Origin: an uncultured Oscillospiraceae bacterium
Lineage (GTDB): Bacteria > Bacillota > Clostridia > Oscillospirales > Oscillospiraceae
Assembly: GCA_900759385.1 (NCBI GenBank)
Contig: CAAEUZ010000026.1
Coordinates: 1 to 46,378, forward strand
DNA length: 46,378 bases
Direction of reading: 5' to 3'
In this document: positions 32,124 to 39,374 of the stretch, in pieces
Position numbering within the stretch: position 1 is the first letter of the stretch
Layout of the letters: every line of letters starts with the position of its first letter
The notes under the pieces: generated by a model
Told to the model about the DNA's origin: nothing
Seen by the model: only the letters and a program-made list of their open reading frames with translations
The model's database searches: none
Program-made: the position numbers and the translations under genes

Positions 32124-32219
32124 TCAAGTTAAATGCCGGATGGCTGCATACGGGTATCCGCCCCCGCAAAGCGCCGGCCGCCGTTCTGCCCTGTATGACT
32201 TACTTTGTCCCAGCTCCAT
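32124..32219 (-). CDS. Short upstream ORF 1 in the mgtA leader (31 codons)
   Basis: Encodes 31 residues (MELGQSKSYRAERRPALC...) starting 9 bases after a consensus GAAAGGAGG ribosome site. The site is exposed only if the riboswitch terminator just upstream is not used. It is basic, without a membrane segment or recognised family. The strong ribosome site argues that it is translated. Function unknown. Confidence 0.55.
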   Translation of the reverse strand: MELGQSKSYRAERRPALCGGGYPYAAIRHLT

Positions 32220-32237
32220 GTTCAAGCCTCCTTTCAA

Positions 32238-32274
32238 ATAAAAAACTCCCGTATGTTCGGGGAACATACGGGAG
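32238..32274 (-). terminator. Riboswitch-controlled terminator of mgtA
   Basis: A perfect 13-bp stem (CTCCCGTATGTTC / GAACATACGGGAG) with a 3-base loop; on the transcript strand it is followed by TTTTTTATTT. It comes directly after the M-box aptamer and before the first leader ORF, so it is the expression platform that stops transcription when Mg2+ is bound. Confidence 0.9.
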
Positions 32275-32284
32275 CAGACACACT

Positions 32285-32447
32285 TGCGCACATTCGTTTG
32301 AGCTTTAGCTCTGCAGGGCAATGAAACTGTGTTATGGTGCACCTTGCGTTCGATGCACCCTGTTCAAACCAGCTGACAGTGTCTCCACTGTTTCGCGGCA
32401 ACAGCCCGTATCCCTGCAGTAGCCTTACCTACCGAACGCGGTTATGG
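32285..32447 (-). ncRNA. M-box (ykoK) magnesium riboswitch
   Basis: On the minus strand the leader begins with GGTAGGTAAGGCTAC, the 5' core of the M-box, followed by the expected stems (CTGTTGCCGCG, AACAGTGGAGACACTGTC). It ends with the conserved GAGCTAAAGCTC (32311-32300). A terminator follows immediately and the mgtA Mg2+ importer is downstream, the standard M-box arrangement. Identified from remembered consensus; boundaries are approximate. Confidence 0.88.
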
Positions 32448-32473
32448 TACCACGTCAGCAAGAAATTTGTCAA
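32444..32473 (-). promoter_or_regulatory. Sigma-A promoter of the mgtA transcript
   Basis: Minus strand TTGACA (32473-32468) and TACCAT (32449-32444) with an 18-bp spacer. Transcription would begin about 32437, at the 5' edge of the M-box. Confidence 0.8.
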
Positions 32474-32500
32474 GCAAATTTTTTCAATATCCGCCGGGGC

Positions 32501-32983
32501 TCAAAGCTCATGGTAATACATTATCGTGTCAACCCAGGCCCCGTCCTTCTGGCGGAAGCCTCCAGGCACCATACCTATGCGCTGGAAGCCCAGCTTTTCG
32601 TACAGCGCTATGGCGCTCGTGTTCGTGGCTACAACGGCGTTGAATATCAGCAGGCGGTAGCCCAGCTCAGCGGCGGTGCTGAGCGAATGGCGCACCAGAG
32701 CCTCGCCTATGCCCCTGCCGCGCGCGGCAGAGGAAACGGCATAGCTGGCGTTGGCCTGGTGGCCGCAGCGCCCCACGTTGTTGGGATGGAGTATGTACAG
32801 CCCGAGCACCTTGCCTCCGTCCTCAGCGACAGCGGTGAAGTCCTGCGCGGCAAAGAACCCCCGCGCGGCCTCATCCGTCAGCTCCTCAAGCTGCGGAAAG
32901 GCCATGCCGTCGCGCACGACCTCGTTCCAGACCTCCCTCAGCCCGGGCAGATCGTCCCGGGTATATCTCCTTATCTCAGTCAC
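32501..32983 (-). CDS. GNAT-family N-acetyltransferase
   Basis: A 160-residue single-domain GNAT protein. The acetyl-CoA pyrophosphate loop is SSAARGRGIGEALV (about 87-100), preceded by the beta4 strand ASYAV. The C-terminal block is NTSAIALYEKLGF followed by QRIGMVPGGF. It starts MTEIRRYTRDDLPGL, as many GNATs do. The acceptor substrate cannot be told from sequence; the general form resembles the phosphinothricin/YhhY-like branch. AGGAGG lies upstream of the ATG. It stands alone between the mgtA promoter and the acpP terminator. Confidence 0.88.
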   Translation of the reverse strand: MTEIRRYTRDDLPGLREVWNEVVRDGMAFPQLEELTDEAARGFFAAQDFTAVAEDGGKVLGLYILHPNNVGRCGHQANASYAVSSAARGRGIGEALVRHSLSTAAELGYRLLIFNAVVATNTSAIALYEKLGFQRIGMVPGGFRQKDGAWVDTIMYYHEL

Positions 32984-33074
32984 AGCAAAACCTCCTGCAC
33001 CGTATCATGAAACATCTACCGGCAATTATACCTCCGTCCCCGCCCACAGGCAAGCCGCAAATCCCGGATGTCTC

Positions 33075-33104
33075 AAAAAGCGCAGCCTTGCGGCTGCGCT
33101 TTTT
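33075..33104. terminator. Bidirectional terminator between GNAT gene and acpP
   Basis: A perfect 13-bp stem (AAAAAGCGCAGCC / GGCTGCGCTTTTT) with loop TTGC and A/T runs on both sides, 6 bp beyond the acpP stop. It ends the leftward rpmH-acpP operon. Confidence 0.92.
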
Positions 33105-33110
33105 ATCTGT

Positions 33111-33344
33111 TTACACGATGTTCTCGAGCATCTCGACCACCTGGCCGACGGTGCGGACATTGGCAGTCTTGTCGTCCGTGAGGACGATATCGTAATGCTC
33201 CTCCAGGCTCATGACCAGCTCGACCAGGTCCAGCGAGTCGGCCCCGAGGTCATCCATGATGTCGGTGTCGGCCGTTATCAGCTCAGGGTCAACCTCCAGC
33301 TGGGCGGCCAGCACCTTTTTAACCGTTTCAAACAAGCGGAACAC
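33111..33344 (-). CDS. acpP: Acyl carrier protein
   Basis: A 77-residue acidic four-helix protein with the phosphopantetheine serine in GADSLDLVELVM (residue 37 or so). It carries acyl chains in fatty acid synthesis. It starts MFRLFETVKKVLAAQL. It lies 6 bp after khpB as last gene of the rpmH operon, an unusual place: acpP normally sits in the fab/plsX or rnc cluster. It may be a second ACP. No synthase gene is nearby. Confidence 0.93.
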   Translation of the reverse strand: MFRLFETVKKVLAAQLEVDPELITADTDIMDDLGADSLDLVELVMSLEEHYDIVLTDDKTANVRTVGQVVEMLENIV

Positions 33345-33350
33345 CTCCCA

Positions 33351-34151
33351 TCAGCTCCACTCGCGGCTCTGCGGGCGGTTGTCCTGCTGCCTGGCCGGCC
33401 GCTCGTAGGAGACGACCACGCGGCGGTTGGGCTCGGTACCCGTAGAACTGGTGGAGACGCCCTCATAGTTCTGCAGGGCCGTATGGATAACGTGTCGCTC
33501 GTAGGAGTTCATCGGCTCGAGGGCCATCGAACGCTTGTACTTGACGACCTTGGCGGCCATCTTCTCTGCCAGGCGCACGAGGCTCTCCTCGCGCTTGGCG
33601 CGATAGCTCTCGGCGTCCACGCTTATGTGGCAGCGCTTTTCGCTGCCGCGGTTGACGGCATAGTTGGTGAGGTGCTGGATGGCGTCCAGGGTCTCGCCGC
33701 GGCGGCCGATGACGGCGCCCATGCCCGGGCCGGACAGCTCTACCAGCAGCCCGCCGTTGTCACGGTCGCGTATCTCAATCTCCGCCTTGACGCCCATGCG
33801 GTCCAGCAGGCCGCGCAGAAAGCTCTCAGCAGCCGCCTTGACGCCCTCGGTATACTTGGGCTCGGTATTTATTGCGGGTTCTTCAGCCTCACGCTGAGTG
33901 CCCTGGGCCTTCTTCTCCCCGCCTTGAGCGGGGGCCTCGGCCTTTGCAGGCTCTGACTTTATCTCGGGCTCATCGGCCACCTCGTACTCCACGCGGATGA
34001 CCGCGGGAGAGGCGCCTATGCCCAGAAAGCCGCTTTTTGCGCGCTCGATTATCTCCACGGAGACATCGTCGCGCTCGAGGCCCAGCTCGGCAAGAGCTGT
34101 GGCAAGGGCCTCGTCCTCTGTCTTGCCGGATTTCTCAAGATATTTTTTCAT
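33351..34151 (-). CDS. khpB: RNA-binding protein KhpB (Jag/SpoIIIJ-associated)
   Basis: A 266-residue protein with Jag-N domain (1-52; KSGFLGIGASPAVIRVEYE), a charged linker rich in Glu, Lys, Ala and Gln (about 55-105), a KH-II domain (about 115-185; GPGMGAVIGRRGETLDAIQHLTN) and a C-terminal R3H domain (about 190-250; MNSYERHVIHTALQNYEGV). It binds RNA, with KhpA elsewhere, and affects cell division and wall growth. It overlaps yidC by 4 bp, the usual yidC-jag pair. Confidence 0.95.
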   Translation of the reverse strand: MKKYLEKSGKTEDEALATALAELGLERDDVSVEIIERAKSGFLGIGASPAVIRVEYEVADEPEIKSEPAKAEAPAQGGEKKAQGTQREAEEPAINTEPKYTEGVKAAAESFLRGLLDRMGVKAEIEIRDRDNGGLLVELSGPGMGAVIGRRGETLDAIQHLTNYAVNRGSEKRCHISVDAESYRAKREESLVRLAEKMAAKVVKYKRSMALEPMNSYERHVIHTALQNYEGVSTSSTGTEPNRRVVVSYERPARQQDNRPQSREWS

Positions 34152-35518
34152 TTCACATTCTCCTGCTGCTCCCCGTCCTCAGTCTCGGGAGCCTCATCAA
34201 CGGACTCGCCCGCGTCCTGCACCGCCGCGGCGGTATCCACATCGTCGGCGGCATCGGGGTCGATGGCGTCCACTCCTTCGCTGGCCTCGGCGGCGGCGAG
34301 GGTGGCCTCTTCGGCCTCCTCAGGGTTCTCATAGCGGTCCTCAACATAGGCGCGGCCGCGCGCGAAGCGGCGGTTGCCGACCTGGGAGGCCGGCTTCTCC
34401 TGCTCCGTTATGCCCAAACGCTCGCGGCGTGCGGCGCGTTCCGCCCTCTCGGCGGCGGCGCGGCGCTCGGCGGCGGACTGTGCGGCCTGAGCCTGCTGCT
34501 TTTTCTTGCTGGTATTTTTGTTGACAGTGGTTGCGTTCATGGCACGCAGCCGCTCCGTCTCCTGGCGCTTCCGCTCCAGCTCCTCCTCCCGTTCCTTCTC
34601 CTTGGCGAGGAACTCGGCGTCCTCGGCGGCCATCTTTTTCTTATAGAAGAGAGTGAGGCCGGTCTCACGCAGGATGCCGGTAAGGCTGTTCATGATCCAG
34701 TACACGCACAGGGCGGCAGGCATGATATAGCCGATCCAGAGGCTCATGAGAGGCATGATTATCATCATGGTCTTCATGCTGGAGGCATTGGCCTGCTGCT
34801 GCTGGCTGGTGCCGACCTGCGGGTTTATCTTGCGGCTGACGTACATGGAGAGGTAGCTCAGGCCCGTGGATATAAGCGGGAGCAGGAACAGGCCCAGCAC
34901 CACCCAGGTGCCGTTGGAGAAGTCAAAGCTCCAGAAGTGCCAGTCCGGGGTCTGCGACAGGTCAAGGCCGAGGAAGCTGTAGTCCATCTGGACGAGCTTG
35001 TCCGACAGGCCGGAGAACTGGTCAAAGTGCTCGCTAATGAACTTGGACTGGTAGATCTGCTCGTAGAAGGTATTGGTGCTCGTGGTGTAGTTGCTCATGC
35101 TGTAGCCCAGGGCCTGGAGCTGTTCATAGATGGCTCCGCCGGGCGCAAGCAGCTCGTCGGCAACGCCCATCATGATGGTAATGGGCTTGACCACGGCGCG
35201 GTACAGCGCGAGCAGTATCGGGAAAGGCAGAAGGCTCCAGAGGCAGCCGCCCAGAGGGCTGACGTGGTTCTCGCGGTAGAGACGCGCCATCTCCTCATTG
35301 AGCTTTTGCGGGTTGCCCTCATGCTTTTTTTGCAGCTCCATCATGCGCGGCTGCAGGCGTGACATGCGCATCATGCTCTTTTTGCTCTTCGCCATGAAGG
35401 GCAGCAAAACGAGCGCGACGACGATGGCAAACAGGATTATGGCCCAGCCGAAGTTGTTTGTCAGCTCATAGAGCCGCATCATCAGCCAGCCAAAGGGTGT
35501 TGCTATAGCATCAAGCAT
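34148..35518 (-). CDS. yidC: YidC/OxaA membrane protein insertase with long charged tail
   Basis: A 456-residue insertase. The conserved five-helix core (about 20-260) includes VVALVLLPFMAKSKKSMMRMSRLQPRM and the hairpin LQKKHEGNPQKLNEEMARLY. It then has GGCLWSLLPFPILLALYRAV and PAALCVYWIMNSLTG. No lipoprotein signal is seen; it begins in the first helix. After residue 285 there is a long low-complexity tail, first basic (coiled coil with RRAAAERAERAARRERL), then strongly acidic. That makes it about 170 residues longer than typical Bacillota YidC. The basic part may contact the ribosome. Confidence 0.95.
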   Translation of the reverse strand: MLDAIATPFGWLMMRLYELTNNFGWAIILFAIVVALVLLPFMAKSKKSMMRMSRLQPRMMELQKKHEGNPQKLNEEMARLYRENHVSPLGGCLWSLLPFPILLALYRAVVKPITIMMGVADELLAPGGAIYEQLQALGYSMSNYTTSTNTFYEQIYQSKFISEHFDQFSGLSDKLVQMDYSFLGLDLSQTPDWHFWSFDFSNGTWVVLGLFLLPLISTGLSYLSMYVSRKINPQVGTSQQQQANASSMKTMMIIMPLMSLWIGYIMPAALCVYWIMNSLTGILRETGLTLFYKKKMAAEDAEFLAKEKEREEELERKRQETERLRAMNATTVNKNTSKKKQQAQAAQSAAERRAAAERAERAARRERLGITEQEKPASQVGNRRFARGRAYVEDRYENPEEAEEATLAAAEASEGVDAIDPDAADDVDTAAAVQDAGESVDEAPETEDGEQQENVK

Positions 35519-35524
35519 TTTCTC

Positions 35525-35800
35525 TTAACTCCTCGGTGGGGTGTCCCGAAGGCTCGCTTCGGGCTTTTTTGCGCGCGGTGGGTAGGGCACGGGGTCGTAG
35601 AACTCGTGCTCGCCGAAGTGCAGCGGATGGCAGCGGCTGAGGCGCTTCAGCGCCAGCCAGCCTCCCTTCAGCGGGCCGTATAACTCTATGGCCTCGAGCG
35701 CGTATTCCGAGCAGGTGGGGATAAAGCGGCAGCACGGCGGAGTTAATGGCGATATGTTTTTGCGGTAAAACCGTATCAGGGCGAGCATCAGCTTTTTCAA
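35525..35800 (-). CDS. yidD: Membrane protein insertion efficiency factor YidD
   Basis: A 91-residue protein with the family core FYRKNISPLTPPCCRFIPTCSEYALEAIELYG, including the conserved cysteines, then GGWLALKRLSRCHP. It has an N-terminal amphipathic helix. It helps YidC insert membrane proteins. Its ATG overlaps the rnpA stop by 4 bp, and it ends 6 bp before yidC. Confidence 0.96.
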   Translation of the reverse strand: MKKLMLALIRFYRKNISPLTPPCCRFIPTCSEYALEAIELYGPLKGGWLALKRLSRCHPLHFGEHEFYDPVPYPPRAKKPEASLRDTPPRS

Positions 35801-36147
35801 TCCTGCGCCTCCTTCAGGAGGCCGAGGCCGGCACAGGCGCGCATGAATTCGCGCTCCAGCCGCTGGTAATCAGCCGGCACGCTCCGGCCCCTGGCGACGA
35901 CGACTATGTCATACCCGGGGCGGAAGCGCTGCTCGTTTAACCTGTATATCTCGCGCAGGCGGCGGCGCACGCGGTTGCGTACGACCGCGCAGCCGAGCTT
36001 GTTGGAAACGGTGTACCCGACGCGGTTTTCCCGGCCCGTGTTGTTACGCCGCGCGTAGACAACAAGGCAAGGCTCCGCCGCACTCCTGCCTTTACGGTAG
36101 GCGCGACGGAAATCATAATTCTTTTTTAATGCTGTGCTGAACTCCAA
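35797..36147 (-). CDS. rnpA: Ribonuclease P protein component
   Basis: A 116-residue basic protein that partners RNase P RNA in tRNA 5' maturation. Motifs are YDFRRAYRKGRS, RVGYTVSNKLGCAVVRNRVRRRLREIYR (the RNR helix) and YDIVVVARGRS. Located between rpmH and yidD, its universal place. Confidence 0.96.
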   Translation of the reverse strand: MEFSTALKKNYDFRRAYRKGRSAAEPCLVVYARRNNTGRENRVGYTVSNKLGCAVVRNRVRRRLREIYRLNEQRFRPGYDIVVVARGRSVPADYQRLEREFMRACAGLGLLKEAQD

Positions 36148-36189
36148 AGAGCTGCCTTCTTTACTTGCGCGTCAAACCGCGCCGGAAGC

Positions 36190-36324
36190 TCAGTAGGAGA
36201 GCTTGGCCCTGCCCTTGGCCCTGCGGCGGGCGAGAACCTTGCGGCCGTTGCGGGTGGCCATGCGCTTGCGGAAGCCGTGCTCCTTCTTGCGCTGACGTTT
36301 CTTGGGCTGATAAGTGCGAACCAT
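36190..36324 (-). CDS. rpmH: 50S ribosomal protein L34
   Basis: 44 codons, starting MVRTYQPKKRQRKKEHGF and ending GRAKLSY then TGA. It contains the conserved RKRMATRNGRKVLARRRAKGR. AAAGGATG precedes the ATG. It is the first gene of the operon rpmH-rnpA-yidD-yidC-khpB-acpP. In many bacteria dnaA and oriC lie next door on the other side; here a membrane protein gene does instead. Confidence 0.97.
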   Translation of the reverse strand: MVRTYQPKKRQRKKEHGFRKRMATRNGRKVLARRRAKGRAKLSY

Positions 36325-36478
36325 TGAAATCATCCTTTCGGTTTATTACTCAACAAGCGGTGATTCACCGCCGTAGTTGACATGATGTCTGCCGGACAGC
36401 GTCCGGCGCCCGCTCCTGGGCATAAATCTCATGCGCGCACGGCGCATGGCTTTCACTGTGCCTATGCACTGCAAAACA

Positions 36479-36505
36479 CCCTCTGCCAAGGTCACTGGCA
36501 GAGGG
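36479..36505. other. Hairpin at the 5' end of the rpmH transcript
   Basis: A perfect 10-bp stem (CCCTCTGCCA / TGGCAGAGGG) with a 7-base loop starts within a few bases of the predicted transcription start. It may protect the message from decay or, read rightward-to-leftward from the membrane protein gene, act as its terminator. Confidence 0.5.
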
Positions 36506-36507
36506 TA

Positions 36508-36537
36508 ATTATATTATACAAGCGGCCGGACTGTCAA
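36508..36537 (-). promoter_or_regulatory. Sigma-A promoter of the rpmH operon
   Basis: Minus strand TTGACA (36537-36532) and TATAAT (36513-36508), both perfect hexamers, with an 18-bp spacer. A second overlapping TATAAT lies at 36518-36513. It overlaps the region just after the stop of the upstream membrane protein gene. Confidence 0.88.
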
Positions 36538-36538
36538 G

Positions 36539-37534
36539 CTAATTCTTTTGCTCCGGCCCGTTTTCGGCGCTTTTGCCGTCCTCTTCTCCGAGATACTGCT
36601 CCGTAACCTCGACGAAGTCCTCCTCGTCGCCGGTGTCGCCGCCCATGTCCTCCAGCTCGGGCTCGTCCGCGGCGTCCTCCCCGGGCTCCTCCGGCTCCAC
36701 GAGGCCCTCGGCCTCCAGGGCGCCGGGAAAGCGCTCGCCTATCTCCTCCATCGGGCGCAGGTTGGCCGTCAGCAGCAGGCCGAAGTAGAGCTGCATCACG
36801 GCGACGGCGAAGAACATTATCTGCAGCGCGAGGAGCCTGCCGTCAGGCAGGGTCACAAAACAGGAAAAGGAGCCGAACTCGCAGAAAAATATCGCCGCAA
36901 AAGGCCGCGGACGTCCATAGGCATGTCCGGCCACGTAATAGAACGCGAGCAGTGAAGAGGCCAGGGCGATTATCTCCGGCGCATAGTTCCAGACCACGCT
37001 GGTCGCCGCATCCTGCCTGTAGCTCACCACAAGCCAGAAGCAGCAGAACGCCACCGGCAGAGCGCTGGCCAGGCACAGCCCCACCTCCAGGGCGCTTCCG
37101 CGCGGGGAGCTCTTGTTTATGGAGCCGGCCAGACCCATGAAGCCGGCGGCGCAGAGCACGCCGAGCAGGGCCAGCAGCCTCAGCAGGGAGGCCAGCTGCT
37201 CCTCTCCCGCCGTTACCAGCAGCATCACGCAGCCTGCGGCCATAATCAGCGTCGTGGCCAGGGCCACTATCAGCGCCCAGCGCCTGTCCCCGGCTATGGC
37301 CAGGCCGAACTCCGGCGGCGAGGCCAGCTTCTGCCGCTTTTTGAAGAACAGCACAAAGCCTACCAGGGCCGCAAATGCGGCTATATACAGTAAAATAAGA
37401 ATTATTCCCCAGACATTGCCCGGCTTATATAGGCCGTTCTCCTCAAAGGCGGTCATGCCCTGTATCCAGCGGCAGAACACCCCGAACGCGCCGAAGACGC
37501 AGGCGGTGCAGGTAAGTGTGAGCGCGTATTTACG
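36539..37534 (-). CDS. Multi-pass membrane protein of unknown function with acidic C-terminus
   Basis: 331 residues from the ATG at 37534 (MRKYALTLTCTACVF); the frame is open back to 37594, but no good ribosome site is visible at either start. It has about eight hydrophobic helices between residues 5 and 255, for example IILILLYIAAFAALVGFVLFF and LIVALATTLIMAAGCVMLLV. A tail of about 60 residues is very acidic (EPEEPGEDAADEPELEDMGG). I do not recognise the family. Its 3' end abuts the rpmH promoter, and it is divergent from spoIID. Confidence 0.7.
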   Translation of the reverse strand, partial: RKYALTLTCTACVFGAFGVFCRWIQGMTAFEENGLYKPGNVWGIILILLYIAAFAALVGFVLFFKKRQKLASPPEFGLAIAGDRRWALIVALATTLIMAAGCVMLLVTAGEEQLASLLRLLALLGVLCAAGFMGLAGSINKSSPRGSALEVGLCLASALPVAFCCFWLVVSYRQDAATSVVWNYAPEIIALASSLLAFYYVAGHAYGRPRPFAAIFFCEFGSFSCFVTLPDGRLLALQIMFFAVAVMQLYFGLLLTANLRPMEEIGERFPGALEAEGLVEPEEPGEDAADEPELEDMGGDTGDEEDFVEVTEQYLGEEDGKSAENGPEQKN

Positions 37535-37647
37535 CATATGGTCAAACCCGTCCAAATAGAATTTTGATGAGGCCGCCGTGCGGACACTCTCCATGGTATT
37601 TTATACCCACTGCGCCCCTCAAGTCAACAGTAAAAGGAGGATACGCC

Positions 37648-38613
37648 GTGAGAGGCACACTCGCGCTGGGGCTTGCCTGCCTCGCGCTCGCGCTGGCCAT
37701 ACCGCTCCTGCTCGCCCCGCCCTCCGCGCAGGAGCCGGGCGCCTCCGCTTCGCCGGACGCCCATTACGCCGGCGCGGACGAGGACATAAGCTTCACCGCG
37801 CTCAGCGGCGGCGAGGCCGTGGAGACAACCATGGCCGAGTGGCTGCCCGGCGTAGTGGCCGGGGAGATGCCGGCATCCTTCGAGGACGAGGCGCTCAAGG
37901 CGCAGGCCGTGGCGGCGCGGACATATATACTCAGCCTCATGACCTCTGCCAAGGCCGCGCACCCGGACGCCGCCGTCTGCGACGACCCCGGCTGCTGCAA
38001 GGCCCATCTGACGTACGCTCAGATGCGCGATAACTGGGGTGACAGCTACGAGGCAAACTACGCCAAAATAACCAGCGCCGTACACGCCACGGACGGCCAG
38101 TACCTCACCTACGAGGGCGAGGCCATCGAGGCCGTGTTCCACTCCTCCTCCGCGGGCATGACGGAGGACTCCGCCGAGGTATGGAACGCCCGCCCCTACC
38201 TGGTGAGCGTGGAGTCCCCGGAGACGGCCGAGGACGTGCCGAACTACGTCACCAGCGTGACTGTGAGCGCCGCGGACTTCGCCGCCAAAATATCCGGAGC
38301 TTACCCGGAAGCCGACCTGAGCGGCGAGCCCATCACCTGGCTGGGCCCGGTTACGAACGACGGCAGCGGCCGGGTGGAGAGCGCGGAGATAGGCGGCGTG
38401 CAGGTGCCGGGCACGGAGCTGCGCACCCTCTTCTCCCTGCGCAGCACTGCCTTTACCCTCAATTACACCGACAGCGGCTTTCTCTTCACCGTCACCGGCT
38501 ACGGGCACGGCGTGGGCATGAGCCAGTACGGCGCCAACGTTATGGCCGGCAGCGGCTCGGACTACAGGGAAATCCTCGCCCACTACTACCCCGGCACCGA
38601 GCTGACAGAGTGA
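37648..38613 (+). CDS. spoIID: SpoIID-type lytic transglycosylase
   Basis: 321 residues from the GTG at 37648, chosen because a perfect AAAGGAGG lies 8 bases upstream. An N-terminal membrane anchor (ALGLACLALALAIPLLL) is followed by the SpoIID domain. The catalytic Glu is E73 in AGEMPASFEDEALKAQAVAARTY. A cysteine cluster CDDPGCC near 111-117, flanked by His105 and His120, matches the zinc site known in the clostridial SpoIID. It also has FHSSSAGMTEDS and GYGHGVGMSQYGA. It cleaves septal peptidoglycan glycan strands during engulfment, with SpoIIP and SpoIIM. Its intactness supports sporulation ability. Confidence 0.9.
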   Translation: MRGTLALGLACLALALAIPLLLAPPSAQEPGASASPDAHYAGADEDISFTALSGGEAVETTMAEWLPGVVAGEMPASFEDEALKAQAVAARTYILSLMTSAKAAHPDAAVCDDPGCCKAHLTYAQMRDNWGDSYEANYAKITSAVHATDGQYLTYEGEAIEAVFHSSSAGMTEDSAEVWNARPYLVSVESPETAEDVPNYVTSVTVSAADFAAKISGAYPEADLSGEPITWLGPVTNDGSGRVESAEIGGVQVPGTELRTLFSLRSTAFTLNYTDSGFLFTVTGYGHGVGMSQYGANVMAGSGSDYREILAHYYPGTELTE

Positions 38614-38619
38614 CGCCCT

Positions 38620-38949
38620 TCAGCGGGAGTTCAAATACTCTATGTACTCGCTGCCCCAGACCCTTATGCTCTCCAGCACCGGCTCAAAGGCGCGGCCTAT
38701 TTCGCTGAGGGAGTACTCCACCCGGGGCGGTATCTGCGGGTACTCCGTGCGTATGACCAGCCCCTCGGCCTCCAGCTGCTTGAGCTGGGCCGAGAGCGTC
38801 GCATGCGTCATCTTCGGCAGTTTCCGCCGGAGCTCGTTGAAGCGCAGCGCACCCTCGCTCAGATGGTGCAGAATCAATATTGCCCACTTCCCCTGTATCA
38901 GCCTCTGCGCGGTTGCAAAGGGACATACTCCGAACAAGTCCCTGTCCAT
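38620..38949 (-). CDS. HxlR-family winged-helix regulator
   Basis: A 109-residue MarR-like winged helix protein. CPFATAQRLIQGKWAILILHHL is the family start with its sensing Cys, followed by RFNELRRKLPKMTHATLSAQLKQLEAEGLVIR (helix-turn-helix and wing) and VEYSLSEIGRAFEPVLESI. HxlR proteins often respond to electrophiles, quinones or oxidants and control a divergent gene. The palindrome at 38972-38990 is the likely operator. AGGAGG precedes the ATG. Confidence 0.93.
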   Translation of the reverse strand: MDRDLFGVCPFATAQRLIQGKWAILILHHLSEGALRFNELRRKLPKMTHATLSAQLKQLEAEGLVIRTEYPQIPPRVEYSLSEIGRAFEPVLESIRVWGSEYIEYLNSR

Positions 38950-38971
38950 ATGCTCCTCCTTTGGTATCTCT

Positions 38972-38990
38972 CACCATACCCGGTATGGTG
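38972..38990. promoter_or_regulatory. Probable HxlR operator
   Basis: A 19-bp perfect palindrome, CACCATACC and GGTATGGTG around a central C, lies 22 bp upstream of the hxlR-type start and directly before the truncated target gene. Confidence 0.6.
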
Positions 38991-39001
38991 AAAAATCGTA
39001 C

Positions 39002-39328
39002 TTGTGCCGTCCCATCGGCTTCCACATGCTGTCCGGGAACCGGCTGTACTTCGGCGTCGGCGAATTCAAGGAGGTATACCGCCAGATGCGCGCCAACCCG
39101 CGGGTGGAGATCTGTGCCGCCGCCGACGGCGGGTTCCTGCGCTATTACGGCGAAGCGGTTTTTGAAACTGACTGCGCTCTGGCGGAGAAGGCCCTTGCCG
39201 GGGCCCCGGCACTGCGAAAAATCTACAACGAACAGACCGGCAACAGGCTCGGCATCTTCCATCTTGAAAAGGCAGCCGCCGAGTTCCGCGACATGCTTAC
39301 CGTGAAGGAGCGCTGCAGCCTTGATTGA
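39002..39328 (+). pseudogene. 5'-truncated pyridoxamine 5'-phosphate oxidase-like flavoprotein gene
   Basis: The readable part (LCRPIGFHMLSGNRLYFGVG, EVYRQMRANPRVEICA, RYYGEAVFE, then ALRKIYNEQTGNRLGIFHLEKA) matches the second and third blocks of small FMN-binding PPOX-type proteins. The first 35-40 residues (the usual helix and first beta strands), a start codon and a ribosome site are missing. The coding sequence begins 12 bp from the HxlR operator, so a deletion seems to have removed the promoter-proximal part. An ATG at 39026 could give a 100-residue remnant. It ends before a good terminator. Confidence 0.65.
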
Positions 39329-39344
39329 CTGCGCGGACAGCAAG

Positions 39345-39374
39345 CGGGGGACCCGTCCGGGTCCCCCGTTTTTT
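39345..39374 (+). terminator. Terminator between the PPOX remnant and pyrI
   Basis: An 11-bp perfect stem (CGGGGGACCCG / CGGGTCCCCCG) with a 2-base loop, followed by six T (39369-39374). The T-run is on the plus strand. For the leftward pyr operon the same stem has an A-run before it but no U-tract after. Confidence 0.85.
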
